The translations under genes were made by a program, and so were the position numbers. This document shows, one piece after another, positions 54,366 to 64,000 of a DNA stretch of 64,000 bases. The notes beneath the pieces are model-generated. The model worked only from the letters and a program-made list of their open reading frames with translations, did no database searches and was not told the origin of the DNA. This DNA is from Bos javanicus (Eukaryota; Chordata; Mammalia; Artiodactyla; Bovidae), in NCBI RefSeq assembly GCF_032452875.1, contig NC_083884.1, forward strand, positions 23,949,501 to 24,013,500. Direction: 5' to 3'. How positions within the stretch are numbered: position 1 is the stretch's first letter; each line of letters begins with the position of its first letter.

Positions 54366-55485
54366 CAAAGAGGTCAATGGTAAAGAAGTTGTGACTAAAG
54401 TTGGCAATATATATAAATATATTTGGTATAAAATACTGGTCTGCAAAATGCTGGTCTGAGATTTACTGAGGTGGAGAATAGCAAAATGTTTAGCTTACAT
54501 GTCACACAAATTAATGGCTTTGTGTCCTTTTTTAACATGAAATAAATTACGCTCTGAATTCATCCACATGGGTTCTCACCCTTTGACTTGATCAGGATTA
54601 ACCAGTTCTCAAAGATCAAAGGTCACAAGTCAGAATAATAAAATACATTTTAAACAGTTGTGTCAGAAAATCTTCACCATGTATGTTAAGATTTTCAAAT
54701 CAATTGAGTAAAAAAAAATATAAAGTAAAAAAGTGAAAACAAGAGAGAAAACTAATACCAAATTTCATGAAAACATCTTTGAAATAGTGACCTGCAAAAT
54801 ATAAGATTTTCACAAATTAACTGAGTAAACTGCTTTATAATATTTTTGCTCAAATCTAATTGAGAAATCATGTTCTAGTTTTATCTTAATTGTCCATGTT
54901 TATTTTTACATACAGAAAGTTTTACATACATTTTTAAGTATTGAAGATAATTTCAGTATTTTCAATTTAATAATAATTCTTTGATAAGGATGGAAAGATA
55001 AGGCTCCTTTAAAATTAAGCTGAATTGATGTTTTAATATATTTTGTACAGTATGAAACCTATGACATACCTATGACATATGGTATGTTTCTCTTGTATAT
55101 ATAATCTTTTGTTCCATTAGTTTTAATTTATATTTTTTAAGCAGAGAATAGATAAAATGAGAATACACTAATTTTAATTTAATAGGGGATTCAAATTAGA
55201 ATTACATGATACAAAATTATAATCTTAAATACTTGAGTAAGCGGCTAACTAGTGATTCTAATAAATATTTGAACACTGATATCATGAATGAGAAAATAAA
55301 TGTTTTACCCAATAATAAATTTAACACATGGTTTTTAACACCTTTGCTAGAAATTATTCAATATGTATAATCCATTTAATTAATGTTGAAAGAAAAGTTA
55401 TTGCATTTTACATTTTTTTTTTAAATTTCAACAAGTTATGATAAATCTCTGGATTTGGGGATTTAGATGTTTGGGAATAAGTTAA
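54366..55485. other. AT-rich DNA, nothing recognised
   Basis: Very AT-rich; a TGACATACCTATGACATATGG direct repeat lies near 55066-55082. Confidence 0.4.
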
Positions 55486-55561
55486 ATTTTTTTTTAACTT
55501 TATAGGTATATAATTGATGTACAATGTTGTGTTAGTTTCAGGTGAAGAGCAAAGTGAATCA

Positions 55562-55751
55562 TTTATGTTCTATGTTTAGTTGCTCAGTCCTGTCTGACCT
55601 CTGTGATCCCGTGGATTGTAGTGCACCAGTCTGTTCTGTCCATGGGGATTTTCCAGGCAAGAATACTGGAGTGGGTTGCCATGCCCTCATCTAGGGGATC
55701 TTCCCAACCCAGGGATCAAACCCAGTTCTCCTGCATTGCAGGCAGATTCTG
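55562..55751 (-). mobile_element. Bov-tA SINE nested in L1, head missing
   Basis: Complement from GTTTAGTTGCTCAGTCCTG to CTGCATTGCAGGCAGATTC; the final head segment is absent. GAATCA at 55556-55561 and 55752-55757 is the TSD, and L1 text is continuous across it. Confidence 0.92.
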
Positions 55752-55877
55752 GAATCAGTTATACATATGCATATATCCACTCACTTTTACATTCTTTTCC
55801 TTGCCATAGAGGCTATTGAGTAGAGTTTCCTGTGCTATACAGTAGACTCTGATTAGTTAGTTACCTGTTTTATGTAT

Positions 55878-55990
55878 GCTGCTGCTGCTAAGTCCCTTCA
55901 GTCGTGTCCAACTCTGTGCGACCCCATAGATGGCAGCCCAGCAGGCTCCACCGTCCCTGGGATTCTCCAGGCAAGAGCACTGGAGTGGGT
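55878..55990 (-). mobile_element. Bov-A2 3' monomer nested in L1
   Basis: GCTGCTGCTGCTAAG tail and one monomer. An exact 12-bp TSD, TGTTTTATGTAT, lies at 55866-55877 and 55991-56002. Confidence 0.95.
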
Positions 55991-56108
55991 TGTTTTATGT
56001 ATAGTAATGTGTATATGTTCATCACAATCTTCCAGTTTATCCCTCTCTCCCCTTACCCCCTGGTAACCATAACTATTTATATTTGTAACTCTATTTCTGT
56101 TTTTTTTT

Positions 56109-57551
56109 TTTTTAATTTCCTCATTCAGTAGTGTCTTATTAAATGTCAAATTTAGGCCCTGATACTTCTAGCTATGTCAAGCTATACAAGGTCTTGTTGT
56201 TACACACTTTAATTCCTTCATTCCACCTCAAAGAATGAAGTAGGATAATATGAATGTGTTTAGGAAATCATATTTTTATTGGTCATCACATAGTCTCTCT
56301 ATTGGGATCTCCCTCACACTTTTCTTTGGCTCTATTAGGATTCTTTTGTAGGCAATCTCCTTATCTTTCTTCATGTCTACATGATAATTTAAACTCTAGT
56401 CTTTCTTCTTTGTATTAAAGAACTCATGTGAGAAATGGACATGGCAGAAAGAAGTGGTGCACAATTACCTACACTAAGCAAAAATAGCTCTAAATTCCAT
56501 ATAGTGTTGGCCAAAAAAAAAAACCAAAAACCAGAATTTTCAGAGGTTTTAAAGCAAAACAATATGCAATGTGTATCTGAGTGTGTTCTTTTATGGGTAT
56601 TTAATTTATTGAGTGACTGAGTATAATACATGTATTATATTGAAATATATTATCCCAGTTCTGGAGAAGAAATAAAAGGCTAATGAAATATTATACTTCT
56701 TTCAAGTCACAGCAAAAAAATCCAAATATTTTGTCATGCAAAATCATAACAAATTTTAGCCATGAAGCCATTAACATTATAATTGTAAAACTGCATGTTC
56801 TTGTGGCAGCTGGGTTTGTTGTACTATTTATCTGCTTTTAGTTGGAAAAAAAATAAAGACAATGAATTCTAAATTTCAATAATTTAGCCAAATAATTTAT
56901 ATTTATGAAATGATTATAGTTCAAATTTGAACCTACTAGGCAAATAGTTAGGTGATTAATATTTGTTTTCTCATTAAATATCTACTCCCATCTTGAATAC
57001 AAATCTATTCAGTGACTAACAAATTGAAAAGTTTATATGATACACATTTTTAACTATGCTTCCCCTTCTCCAATTTATAAATACAATGAAACTGATGTCA
57101 GGTATATACCTAATCTAAAATTGACTAGTGCAGGGTCTAATCTTATGATTAGCTTTTGGCAAAATATGAACATTTTTATAGCACAAATAAATGGTATAAT
57201 GTAATCATCAAGAATTGCTTGCTGAAGAAGAAATATTATATCTTTTAAATGATGATTCTTTATCCTTTCTTCTCCAGAGTGGCATAAGATAAAAAAGAGA
57301 ATTAACAGTTTAATTAGATTTATTTCCTTTATGGTTGAGTTAGTTTGATGAATCTTCAATAATACTGTACAGTATTAAGAAATTTAGATACTTTATTTCG
57401 AAGCATTCTGTTTTTCTCCTGGGAATATTTGCGAGTATTCTATATTGATAATATTTTCCTAGAAAGTGTTTGGATAGATTCACAGAGATTGATTTTTCTT
57501 TTAAATATAATTTATTTCGCTTAACACTTAGTCCTCTATTTAGACTGAAGT
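56109..57551. other. AT-rich DNA, nothing recognised
   Basis: GTGTTGGCCAAAAAAAAAAA at about 56504-56523 could be a single mariner-type end with an expanded A run, but no partner end was found. Confidence 0.4.
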
Positions 57552-57558
57552 ATAATCT

Positions 57559-57834
57559 GGAGAAGGCGATGGCACCCCACTCCAGTGCTCTTGCCTGGAA
57601 AATCCCATGGACGGAGGAGCCTGGAGGGCTGCAGTCCATGGGGTTGCAAAGAGTCGGACACGACTGAGCGACTTCACTTTCTTTTCACTTTCATGCATTG
57701 GAAAAGGAAATGGCAACCCACTCCAGTGTTCTTGCCTGGAGAATCCCAGGGACGAGGGGGGCCTCGTGGGCTGCCGTCTCTGGGGTCGCACAGAGTCGGA
57801 CACGACTGAAGCGACTTAGCAGCAGCAGCAGCAG
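57559..57834 (+). mobile_element. Bov-A2 SINE (dimer), well preserved
   Basis: GGAGAAGGCGATGGCACCCC to an AGC-repeat tail (57819-57834). ATAATCT at 57552-57558 and 57838-57844 is the TSD. It lies in opposite orientation to the Bov-tA 70 bp downstream. Confidence 0.95.
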
Positions 57835-57900
57835 TTAATAATCTAACTATAAAATTCCCCTTGTTAAAGCATTAAAAGTATAGAAATTTCTGTCAGTGTT

Positions 57901-58116
57901 GAAAAGTGAAAGTGTTAGTCACTCAGTCAGGTCGGACTCTTTGCAACCCCATGGACTGTAGCCCACTCGGCTCCTCTCTCCATGGAATTCTCCAGGTAAG
58001 AATAATGGATTGGATTGCCATTCCATTCTCCAGAGGATCTTCCCAACCCAGTGATCAAATCCAGATCTTCTGCATTGCAGGCAGATTCTTTACCATCTGA
58101 GTCACCCGGGAAGCTC
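57901..58116 (-). mobile_element. Bov-tA SINE
   Basis: Complement from AAAAGTGAAAGTGTTAGTC to GAGTCACCCGGGAAGCTC. Confidence 0.93.
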
Positions 58117-58143
58117 AATGCTGAAGATTCTTTTAAAATCTTG

Positions 58144-59508
58144 TGTTAAGGATTTTTGCATCTATGTTCATAAGTGATATTGGCTTGTAGTTTTCTTTTT
58201 TTGTGGCATCTTTTTCTGGTTTTGGTATTAGGATGATGGTGGCCTCATAGAATCAGTTTGGAAGTTTACCTTCTTCTGGAATCTTCTGGAAGAGTTTGAG
58301 TAAGATAGGTGTTAGCGCCTCTCTAAATTTTTGGTAGAATTCAGCTGTGAAGCCGTCTGGTCCTGGCTTTTGTTTGCTGGAAGATTTCTGATTACCATTT
58401 TGATTTCTGTGCTTGTGATAGGTCTGTTAAGATTTTATATTTCTTCCTGGTTCAGTTTTGGAAAGTTATACTTTTGTAAGAATTTGTCCATTTCTTCCAA
58501 GTTGTACATTTTATTGGCATATAGTAGCTGATAGTAGTCTCTTATGATCCTTTGTATTTATGTGTTATCTGTTGTGATTTCTCCATTTTCATTTCCTATT
58601 TTGTTAATTTGACTTTTCTCCCTTTGTTTCTTGATGAGTCTGGCTAATGGTTTGTCTATTTTATTTATCTTCTCAAAGAACCAGCTTTTAGCTTTGTTGA
58701 TTTTTGCTATGGTCTCTTTTGTTTCTTTTGCATTTATTTCTGCCCTAATTTTTAAGATTTCTTTCCTTCTACTAACCCTGGAGTTCTTCATTTCTTCCTT
58801 TTTTGGTTGCTTTAGGTGTAGAGTTAGGTTATTTATTTGACTTTTTTCTTGTTTCTTGAGGTATGCCTGTATTGCTATGAACCTTCTCCTTAGCACAGCT
58901 TTTACAGTGTCCCATAGGTTTTGGGTTGTTGTGTTTTCACTATCATTCATTTCTATGCATGTTATGATTTCTGCTTTGATTTCTTCTGTGATTTGTTGGT
59001 TATTCAGAAGCGTGTTGTTTAGCCTCCATATGTTGGAATTTTTAATAGTTTTTTCCCCTGTAATTGACATTTAGTCTTACTGCACTGTGGTCAGAAAAGA
59101 TGATTGGAATGATTTCAATTTTTTTGAATTTACCAAGGCTAGATTTATGGCCCAGGATGTGATCTATCCTGGAGAAGGTTCCGAGTGCACTTGAGAAAAA
59201 GGTGAAATTCATTGTTTTGGGGTGAAATGTCCTATAGATATCAATTAGGTCTAACTGGTCCATTGTTTCATTTAAACTTGGGTTTCCTTGTTAATTTTCT
59301 GTTTGGTTGATCTATCCATAGGTGTGAGTGGGGTATTAAAGTCTCCCACTATCATTGTGCTATTGCTAATTTCCCCTTTCATACTTGTTAGCATTTGCTT
59401 TACATATTGCAGTGCTCCTATATTGGGTGCATATATATTTATAATTATTATATCTTCTTCTTGGATTGATTCTTTGAATATTATGTAGTGTCCTTCTTTG
59501 TCTCTTTT
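58144..59508 (-). mobile_element. L1 (bovine type), inverted 5' segment of a twin-primed insertion
   Basis: Antisense L1 ORF2. From right to left it covers the endonuclease half and the RT N-terminal region, ending at GATGCAAAAATCCTTAACA (complement at the left edge). The next segment starts in the opposite direction with the same 28 nt, at 59509-59536; its inverted copy is 58144-58171. ORF1 and the 5' UTR are absent. Confidence 0.92.
58558..59263 (-). pseudogene. L1 ORF2 endonuclease/RT-linker region, broken
   Basis: The frame 59263-59042 reads MDQLDLIDIYRTFHPKT, RIDHILGHKSSLGKF and PIIFSDHSAVRLNVN, the C-terminal part of the L1 endonuclease with its SDH motif. The frame 59070-58558 reads NIWRLNNTLLNNQQITEEI, DTVKAVLRRRFIAIQAYL and EKINKIDKPLARLIKKQR, the linker before RT. 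A frameshift separates the two around 59050. Confidence 0.92.
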
Positions 59509-61381
59509 ATGAACATAGATGCAAAAATCCTTAACAAAATTCTAGCAAACAGAATCCAACAACATATTAAAAAGATCATACATCATAACCAAGTGGGCTT
59601 TATCCCAGGGATGCAAGGATTCTTTAATATCCACAAATAAATCAATGTAATATACCACATTAACAAATTGAAAGGTAAAAACCATATGATTATCTCAATA
59701 GATGTAGAGAAAGTCCTTGACAAAATTCAACATCCATTTATGATAAAAAACCCTCCAAAAAGCAGGAATAGAAGGAACATACCTCAACATAATAAAAGCT
59801 ATATATGACAAACCCACAGCAAACATTATCCTCCATGGTGAAAAATTGAAAACATTTCCCCTAAAGTCAGGAACAAGACAAGGGTGCCCACTTTCACCAC
59901 TACTATTCAACATAGTTTTGGAAGTTTTGGCCACAGCAATCAGAGCAGAAAAAATAAATAAAAGGAATCCAGATTGGAAAAGAAGAAGTAAAACTCTCAC
60001 TATTTGCAGATGACATGATCCTCTACATAGAAAACCCTAAAGACTCTACCAGAAAATTACTAGAGCTAATCAATGAATATAAGTTCAGGATATAAAATTA
60101 ACACTCAGAAATCTCTTGCATTCCTATACACTAACAATAAGAAAACAGAATGAGAAATTAAGGAAACAATTCCATTCACCATTGCAAAAAAGAATAAAAT
60201 ACTTAGGAATACATCTACCTAAAGAAATAAAAGACCTATATATAGAAAACTATAAAACACTGATGAAAGAAATCAAAGAGGACACAAATAGATGGAGAAA
60301 TATACCATCTTCATTGATTGGGAGAATTGATACACTGAAAATGAGTATACCGCCCAAAGCAATCTATAGATTCAATGCAATACCTATCAAGCTACCAACA
60401 GTATTTTTCACAGAACTAGAACAAATACTTTCACAATTTGTATGGAAATACAAAAAACCTCGAATACCCAAAGCAATCTTGAGAAAGAAGAATGGAACTG
60501 GAGGAATCAACCTGCCTGACTTCAGGCTATACTGCAAAGCTACAGTCATCAAGACAGTATGGTACTGGCATAAAGACAGAAATATAGATCAATGGAACAA
60601 AATAGAAAGCCCATAGATAAACCCATGCACCTATGGACATCTTATCTTTGACAAAGGAGGCAAGAATACACAGTGGAGAAAAGACAATCTCTTTAAAAAG
60701 TGGTGCTGGGAAAACTGGTCAAACACTTGTAAAAGAATGAAACTAGAACACTTTCTAACACTATACACAAAAATAAACTCAAAATGGATTAAAGGTCCAA
60801 ATGTAAGCCTAGAAACTATAAAACTCCTAGAGGAAAACATAGGCAAAACACTATTTAACATAAATCACAGCAGGATCCTCTATGACCCACCTCACAGAGT
60901 AACGGAAATAAAAGCAAAAATAAACAAATGGGACCTAATTAAAATTAAAAGATTTTGCACAAAAGACACTATAAGCAAAGTGAAAAGACAGCCTTCAGAA
61001 TGGGCGAAAATAATAGAAAATGAAACAACTGACAAAGAATTAATCTGAAAAATATACAAGCAACTCCTACAGCTCAATTCTAGAAAAATAAATGACCCAG
61101 TCAAAATATGGGCCAAAGAACTAAACAGACATTTCTCCAAAGAAGACATACAGATGGCCAACAAACACATGAAAAGATGCTCAACATCACTCATTATCAG
61201 AGAAATGCAAATCAAAACCACAATGAGGTACCATCTCACGCTGGTCAGAATGGCTGCTATCCAAAAATCTACAAACAATAAATGCTGGAGAGAGTGTGGA
61301 GAAAAGGGAACCCTCTTACACTGTTGGTGGGAATGCAAACTGGTACAGCTACTATGGAGAACATCGTGGAGATTCCTTTAA
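59509..61381 (+). pseudogene. L1 ORF2 RT and C-terminal region, broken
   Basis: The catalytic [15 protein letters not shown] box is readable at about 59995-60030 but the frame before it is broken. The frame 60116-60616 gives the thumb region ([51 protein letters not shown]). The frame 60737-61048 gives TLYTKINSKWIKGPN and [19 protein letters not shown], and 61154-61381 gives [19 protein letters not shown] and [12 protein letters not shown]. At least three frame breaks or stops separate them, so no functional ORF2p is encoded. Confidence 0.92.
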
Positions 61382-61392
61382 AAACTGGAAAT

Positions 61393-61403
61393 AGAACTGC
61401 CAT
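61393..61403. repeat. TSD of BovB in L1, left copy
   Basis: AGAACTGCCAT, identical to 63495-63505. Confidence 0.93.
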
Positions 61404-63494
61404 CAGTCAGTTCAGTTCAGTGGCTCAGTCAGTCGGATCCGACTCTTTGTGACCCCATGAATCACAGCACGCCAGGCCTCCCTGTCCATCACCAACTCCC
61501 GGAGTTCACTCAGACTCATGTCCATCGAGTTGGTGATGCCATCCAGCCATCTCATCCTCTGTCATCCCTTTTCTCCTCCTGCCCCCAATCCCTCCCAGCA
61601 TCAGGGTCTTTTCCAATGAGTCAGATCTCACGAAGTGGCCAAAGTATTGGAGTTTCAGCTTCAGCATCACTCCTTCCAATGAACACCCAGGACTGATCTC
61701 CTTTATGATGGACTGGTTGGATCTCCTTGCAGTCCAAGGGACTCTTATCCAACAGCACAGTTCAAATGCATCAATTCTTCAGCAATCAGCTTTCTTCACA
61801 GTCCAAATCTCATATCCATACATGACCACTAGAAAAACCATAGCCTTGACTAGATGGACCTTTGTTGGTAAAGTAATGTCTCTGCTTTTTAATATGCTAT
61901 CTAGGTTGGTCATAACTCCTTCCAAGGACTAAGCTCCTTTTAATTTCATGGCTGCAATCACCATCTGCAGTGATTTTGGAGCCCCCAAAAATAAAGTGTG
62001 ACACTGTTTCCCATCTCTTTCTCATGAAGTTATGAGACCAGATGCAATGATCTTAGTATTCTGAATGTTGAGCTTTAAGCCAACTTTTTCACTCTCCTCT
62101 TTCACTTTCATCTAGAGGCTTTTTAGTTCCTCTTCACTCTCTGCCATAAGGGTGGTGTCATCTGCATATCTGAGGTTATTGATATTTCTCCAGGCATTCT
62201 TGATTCCAGCTTATGCTTCTTCCACCCCAGCGTTTCTCATGATGTATTCTGCATAGAAGTTAAATAAGCAGGGTGACAATATAAAGCCTTGACATACTCC
62301 TTTTCCTATTTGGAACCAGTCTGTTCTTCCATGTCCAGTTTTAACTGTTGCTTCCTGACCTGCATATAGGTTTCTCAAGAGGCAGGTCAGGTGGTCTGGT
62401 ATTCCCACCTCTTTCACCACAGTTTACTGTGATCCACACAGTCAAAGGCTTTGGCATAGTCAGTAAAGCAGAAATAGATGTTTTTCTGGAACTCTCTTGC
62501 TTTTTCCATGATGCTGGCAATTTTATCTCTGGTTCCTCTGCCTTTTCTAAAACCAGCTTGAACATCTGGAAGTTCACAGTTCACATATTGCTGAAGCCTG
62601 GCTTGGAGAATTTTGAGCATTACTTTACTAGCATGTGAGATGAGTGCAATTGTGCAGTAGTTTGAGCATTCTTTGGCATTGCCTTTCTTTCAGATTGGAA
62701 TGAAAATTGACCTTTTCCAGCCCTGTGGCCACTGCTGAATTTTCCAAATTTACTGGCATATTGAGTGCAGCACTTTCACAGCATCATCTTTCAGGATTTG
62801 AAACAGCTCAACTGGAATTCCATCACCTCCACTAGCTTTGTTGTGATGCTTTCTAAGGCCCACTTGACTTCACATTCCAAGGTGTCTGGCTCTAGGTGAG
62901 TGATCACACCGTCGTGATTATCTGGGTCATGAAGATCTTTTTTGTACAGTTCTTCTATGTATTCTTGCCACTTCTTCTTAATATCTTCTGCTTCTGTTAG
63001 GTCCATACCACTTCTGTTCTTTGTTGAGCCCATCTTTGCATGAAATGTTCCCTTGGTATCTCTAATTTTCTTGAAGAGATCTCTAGTCTTTCCCATTCTA
63101 TTGTTTTCCTCTATTTCTTTGCATTGATCACTGAGGAAGGCTTTCTTATCTCTCCTTGCAATTCTTTGGAAGTCTGCATTCAGATGCTTATATCTTTCCT
63201 TTTCTTCTTTGTTTTTTGCTTCTCTTCTTTTCACAGCTATTTGTAAGGCCTCCCCAGACAGCCATTTTGATTTTTTGCATTTCTTTTCCATGGGGATGGT
63301 CTTGATCCCCATCTCCTTTACAATGTCATGAACCTCCATCCATATTTCATCAGGTACTCTGTGTATCAGATCTAGTCCCTTAAATCTATTTCTCACTTCC
63401 ACTGTATAATCATAAAGGGTTTGATTTAGGTCATACCTGAATGGTCTAGTGGTTTTCTCCTACTTTCTTCAATTTAAGTCTGATTGCCAAATTC
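61404..63494 (-). mobile_element. BovB inserted in L1, 2.1 kb, with 5' micro-inversion
   Basis: Minus-strand BovB from a CTGAA-type tail (61404-61425) to just inside the endonuclease-linker region. Exact 11-bp TSDs flank it. At its 5' edge, after AATTTAAGTCTGA (63471-63483), the expected BovB continuation is replaced by TTGCCAAATTC, which is BovB sequence from the same spot in the opposite direction. Confidence 0.96.
62211..63402 (-). pseudogene. BovB linker and RT, broken
   Basis: The frame 63402-62791 is open for 203 codons across the linker (DLIHRVPDEIWMEVHDIV, IPMEKKCKKSKWLSGEALQ, MDLTEAEDIKKKWQEYIEE) and shifts at LESITT, where bases are missing before the KASGGDG motif. The frame 62620-62414 holds GFRKGRGTRDKIAS and FTDYAKAFDCVDHSKLW, ending at a small deletion. 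The frame 62420-62211 holds NLYAGQEATVKTGHG and KGVCQGFILSPCLFNFY and stops at TAA where related copies have a glutamine codon. The YADD region downstream is not in a long frame. Confidence 0.92.
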
Positions 63495-63505
63495 AGAACT
63501 GCCAT
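63495..63505. repeat. TSD of BovB in L1, right copy
   Basis: AGAACTGCCAT; L1 ORF2 resumes through it. Confidence 0.93.
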
Positions 63506-64000
63506 ATGGCCCAGGAATCTCACTGCTGGCCATACACACTGAGGAAACCAGAATTGAAAGAGACATGTGTACCCCAATGTTCATTAGAACACTGTTTATA
63601 ATAGCCAGGACATGGAAGCAACCTAGATGTCTATCAGCAGACAAATGGATAAGAAATCTGTGGTACATATACTCAATGGAATATTACTCAGCCATTATAA
63701 AGAATACATTCGAATCAGTTCTAATGAGGTAGATGAAACTGGAGCCTATTATACAGAGTGAAGTAAGCCAGAAAGAAAAACACCAGCACAGTATACTAAT
63801 GCATATATATGGAACTTAGAAGGATGGTAAAGATAACCCTATATGCGAGACAGCAAAAGAGACACAGATGTATAGAACAGTTTTATGGACTCTGTTGGAG
63901 AAGGCAATTGTGGGATGATCTGAGATAATAGCATTGAAACTTGTATATTATAACCGAATGCCAGTCAAGGTTCGATGCATGTGACAGGGTGCTCAGGGCC
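63495..64000 (+). mobile_element. L1 (bovine type), sense segment, 3' part, runs off the window
   Basis: ORF2 C-terminus (frame to 63732: RDMCTPMFIRTLF, TWKQPRCLSADKWI, YIYSMEYYSAIIKN) followed by the 3' UTR (TGGGATGATCTGAGATAATA, AAGGTTCGATGCATG). The end of the element and its right TSD lie beyond 64000. Confidence 0.95.

Larger units (their letters stand above)
55486..56108 (-). mobile_element. L1 3' UTR (artiodactyl type) carrying two SINEs
   Basis: Antisense L1 tail: T run at 55488-55496 (complement of its A tail), GATGTACAATGTTGTGTTAG, CAGTTATACATATGC, TTTCCTGTGCTATACAGTAG and TTTATATTTGTAACTC. Bov SINEs interrupt it at 55562 and 55878. Confidence 0.88.
59509..61403 (+). mobile_element. 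L1 (bovine type), sense segment, first part
   Basis: Sense L1 ORF2 from the RT core to near its C-terminus, interrupted at 61404 by a BovB and resuming at 63495. L1 text on the two sides joins at the duplicated AGAACTGCCAT. Confidence 0.95.

Overview
The window is non-coding, repeat-dense ruminant DNA, most likely from a bovid. It carries BovB (RTE-clade) LINEs, tRNA-derived Bov-tA SINEs, Bov-A2 SINEs with AGC-type tails and bovine-type L1 copies, a combination typical of Ruminantia. The repeat content does not let me choose between cattle, sheep, goat or a close relative. I find no host protein-coding exon, tRNA, rRNA, CRISPR array or prokaryotic feature. Every long open frame I could identify is a decayed BovB or L1 reverse transcriptase, a read-through of a SINE, or a chance frame.

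Layout. 1-4.7 kb: SINEs in AT-rich DNA, one inside an L1 tail. 4.87-7.37 kb: a 2.5-kb BovB (-) with exact 13-bp target-site duplications (TSDs). 12.6-14.6 kb: a BovB whose 5' part is inverted relative to its 3' part (twin priming). 15.7-16.4 kb: an old ERVL-like LTR. 16.76-21.6 kb: an old BovB (+) split by a SINE and by a second, nearly full-span BovB (-), which itself holds an ERV LTR fragment. 23.7-25.6 kb: another BovB (-). 30.7-31.95 kb: a compound minisatellite. 33.4 kb: a perfect 27-bp-arm hairpin. 35.2-39.5 kb: one ancient interspersed repeat broken by three same-family LTRs, an L1 and two SINEs. 40.0-44.0 kb: an MLT1-type LTR and three BovB pieces, one with a nearly open RT. 44.8-57.5 kb: mostly AT-rich unique DNA with scattered SINEs, a split LTR, a mariner-type MITE and an L1 tail carrying two SINEs. 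58.1-64.0 kb: a twin-primed L1 that runs off the window and is interrupted by a 2.1-kb BovB with 11-bp TSDs.

The elements form an insertion stratigraphy. L1 and BovB supply target-primed reverse transcription. Bov-tA and Bov-A2 are non-autonomous and share 3' sequence with BovB, so they probably use its machinery. Oldest are the unnamed ancient repeat, the MLT1- and ERVL-type LTRs and degraded L1 3' ends; then BovB copies with AACA-type tails; then BovB copies with CTGAA tails, bovine L1 and Bov-A2 dimers.

I did not find a convincing new biological system. The best leads are the ~36-bp minisatellite enclosing a ~57-bp repeat module and an inverted unit, three cases of 5' inversion at BovB/L1 insertions (one only about 11-14 nt long), and the perfect hairpin at 33.4 kb. 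Family names come from recognition by reading; boundaries are good to a few bases where TSDs are cited and to tens of bases elsewhere.
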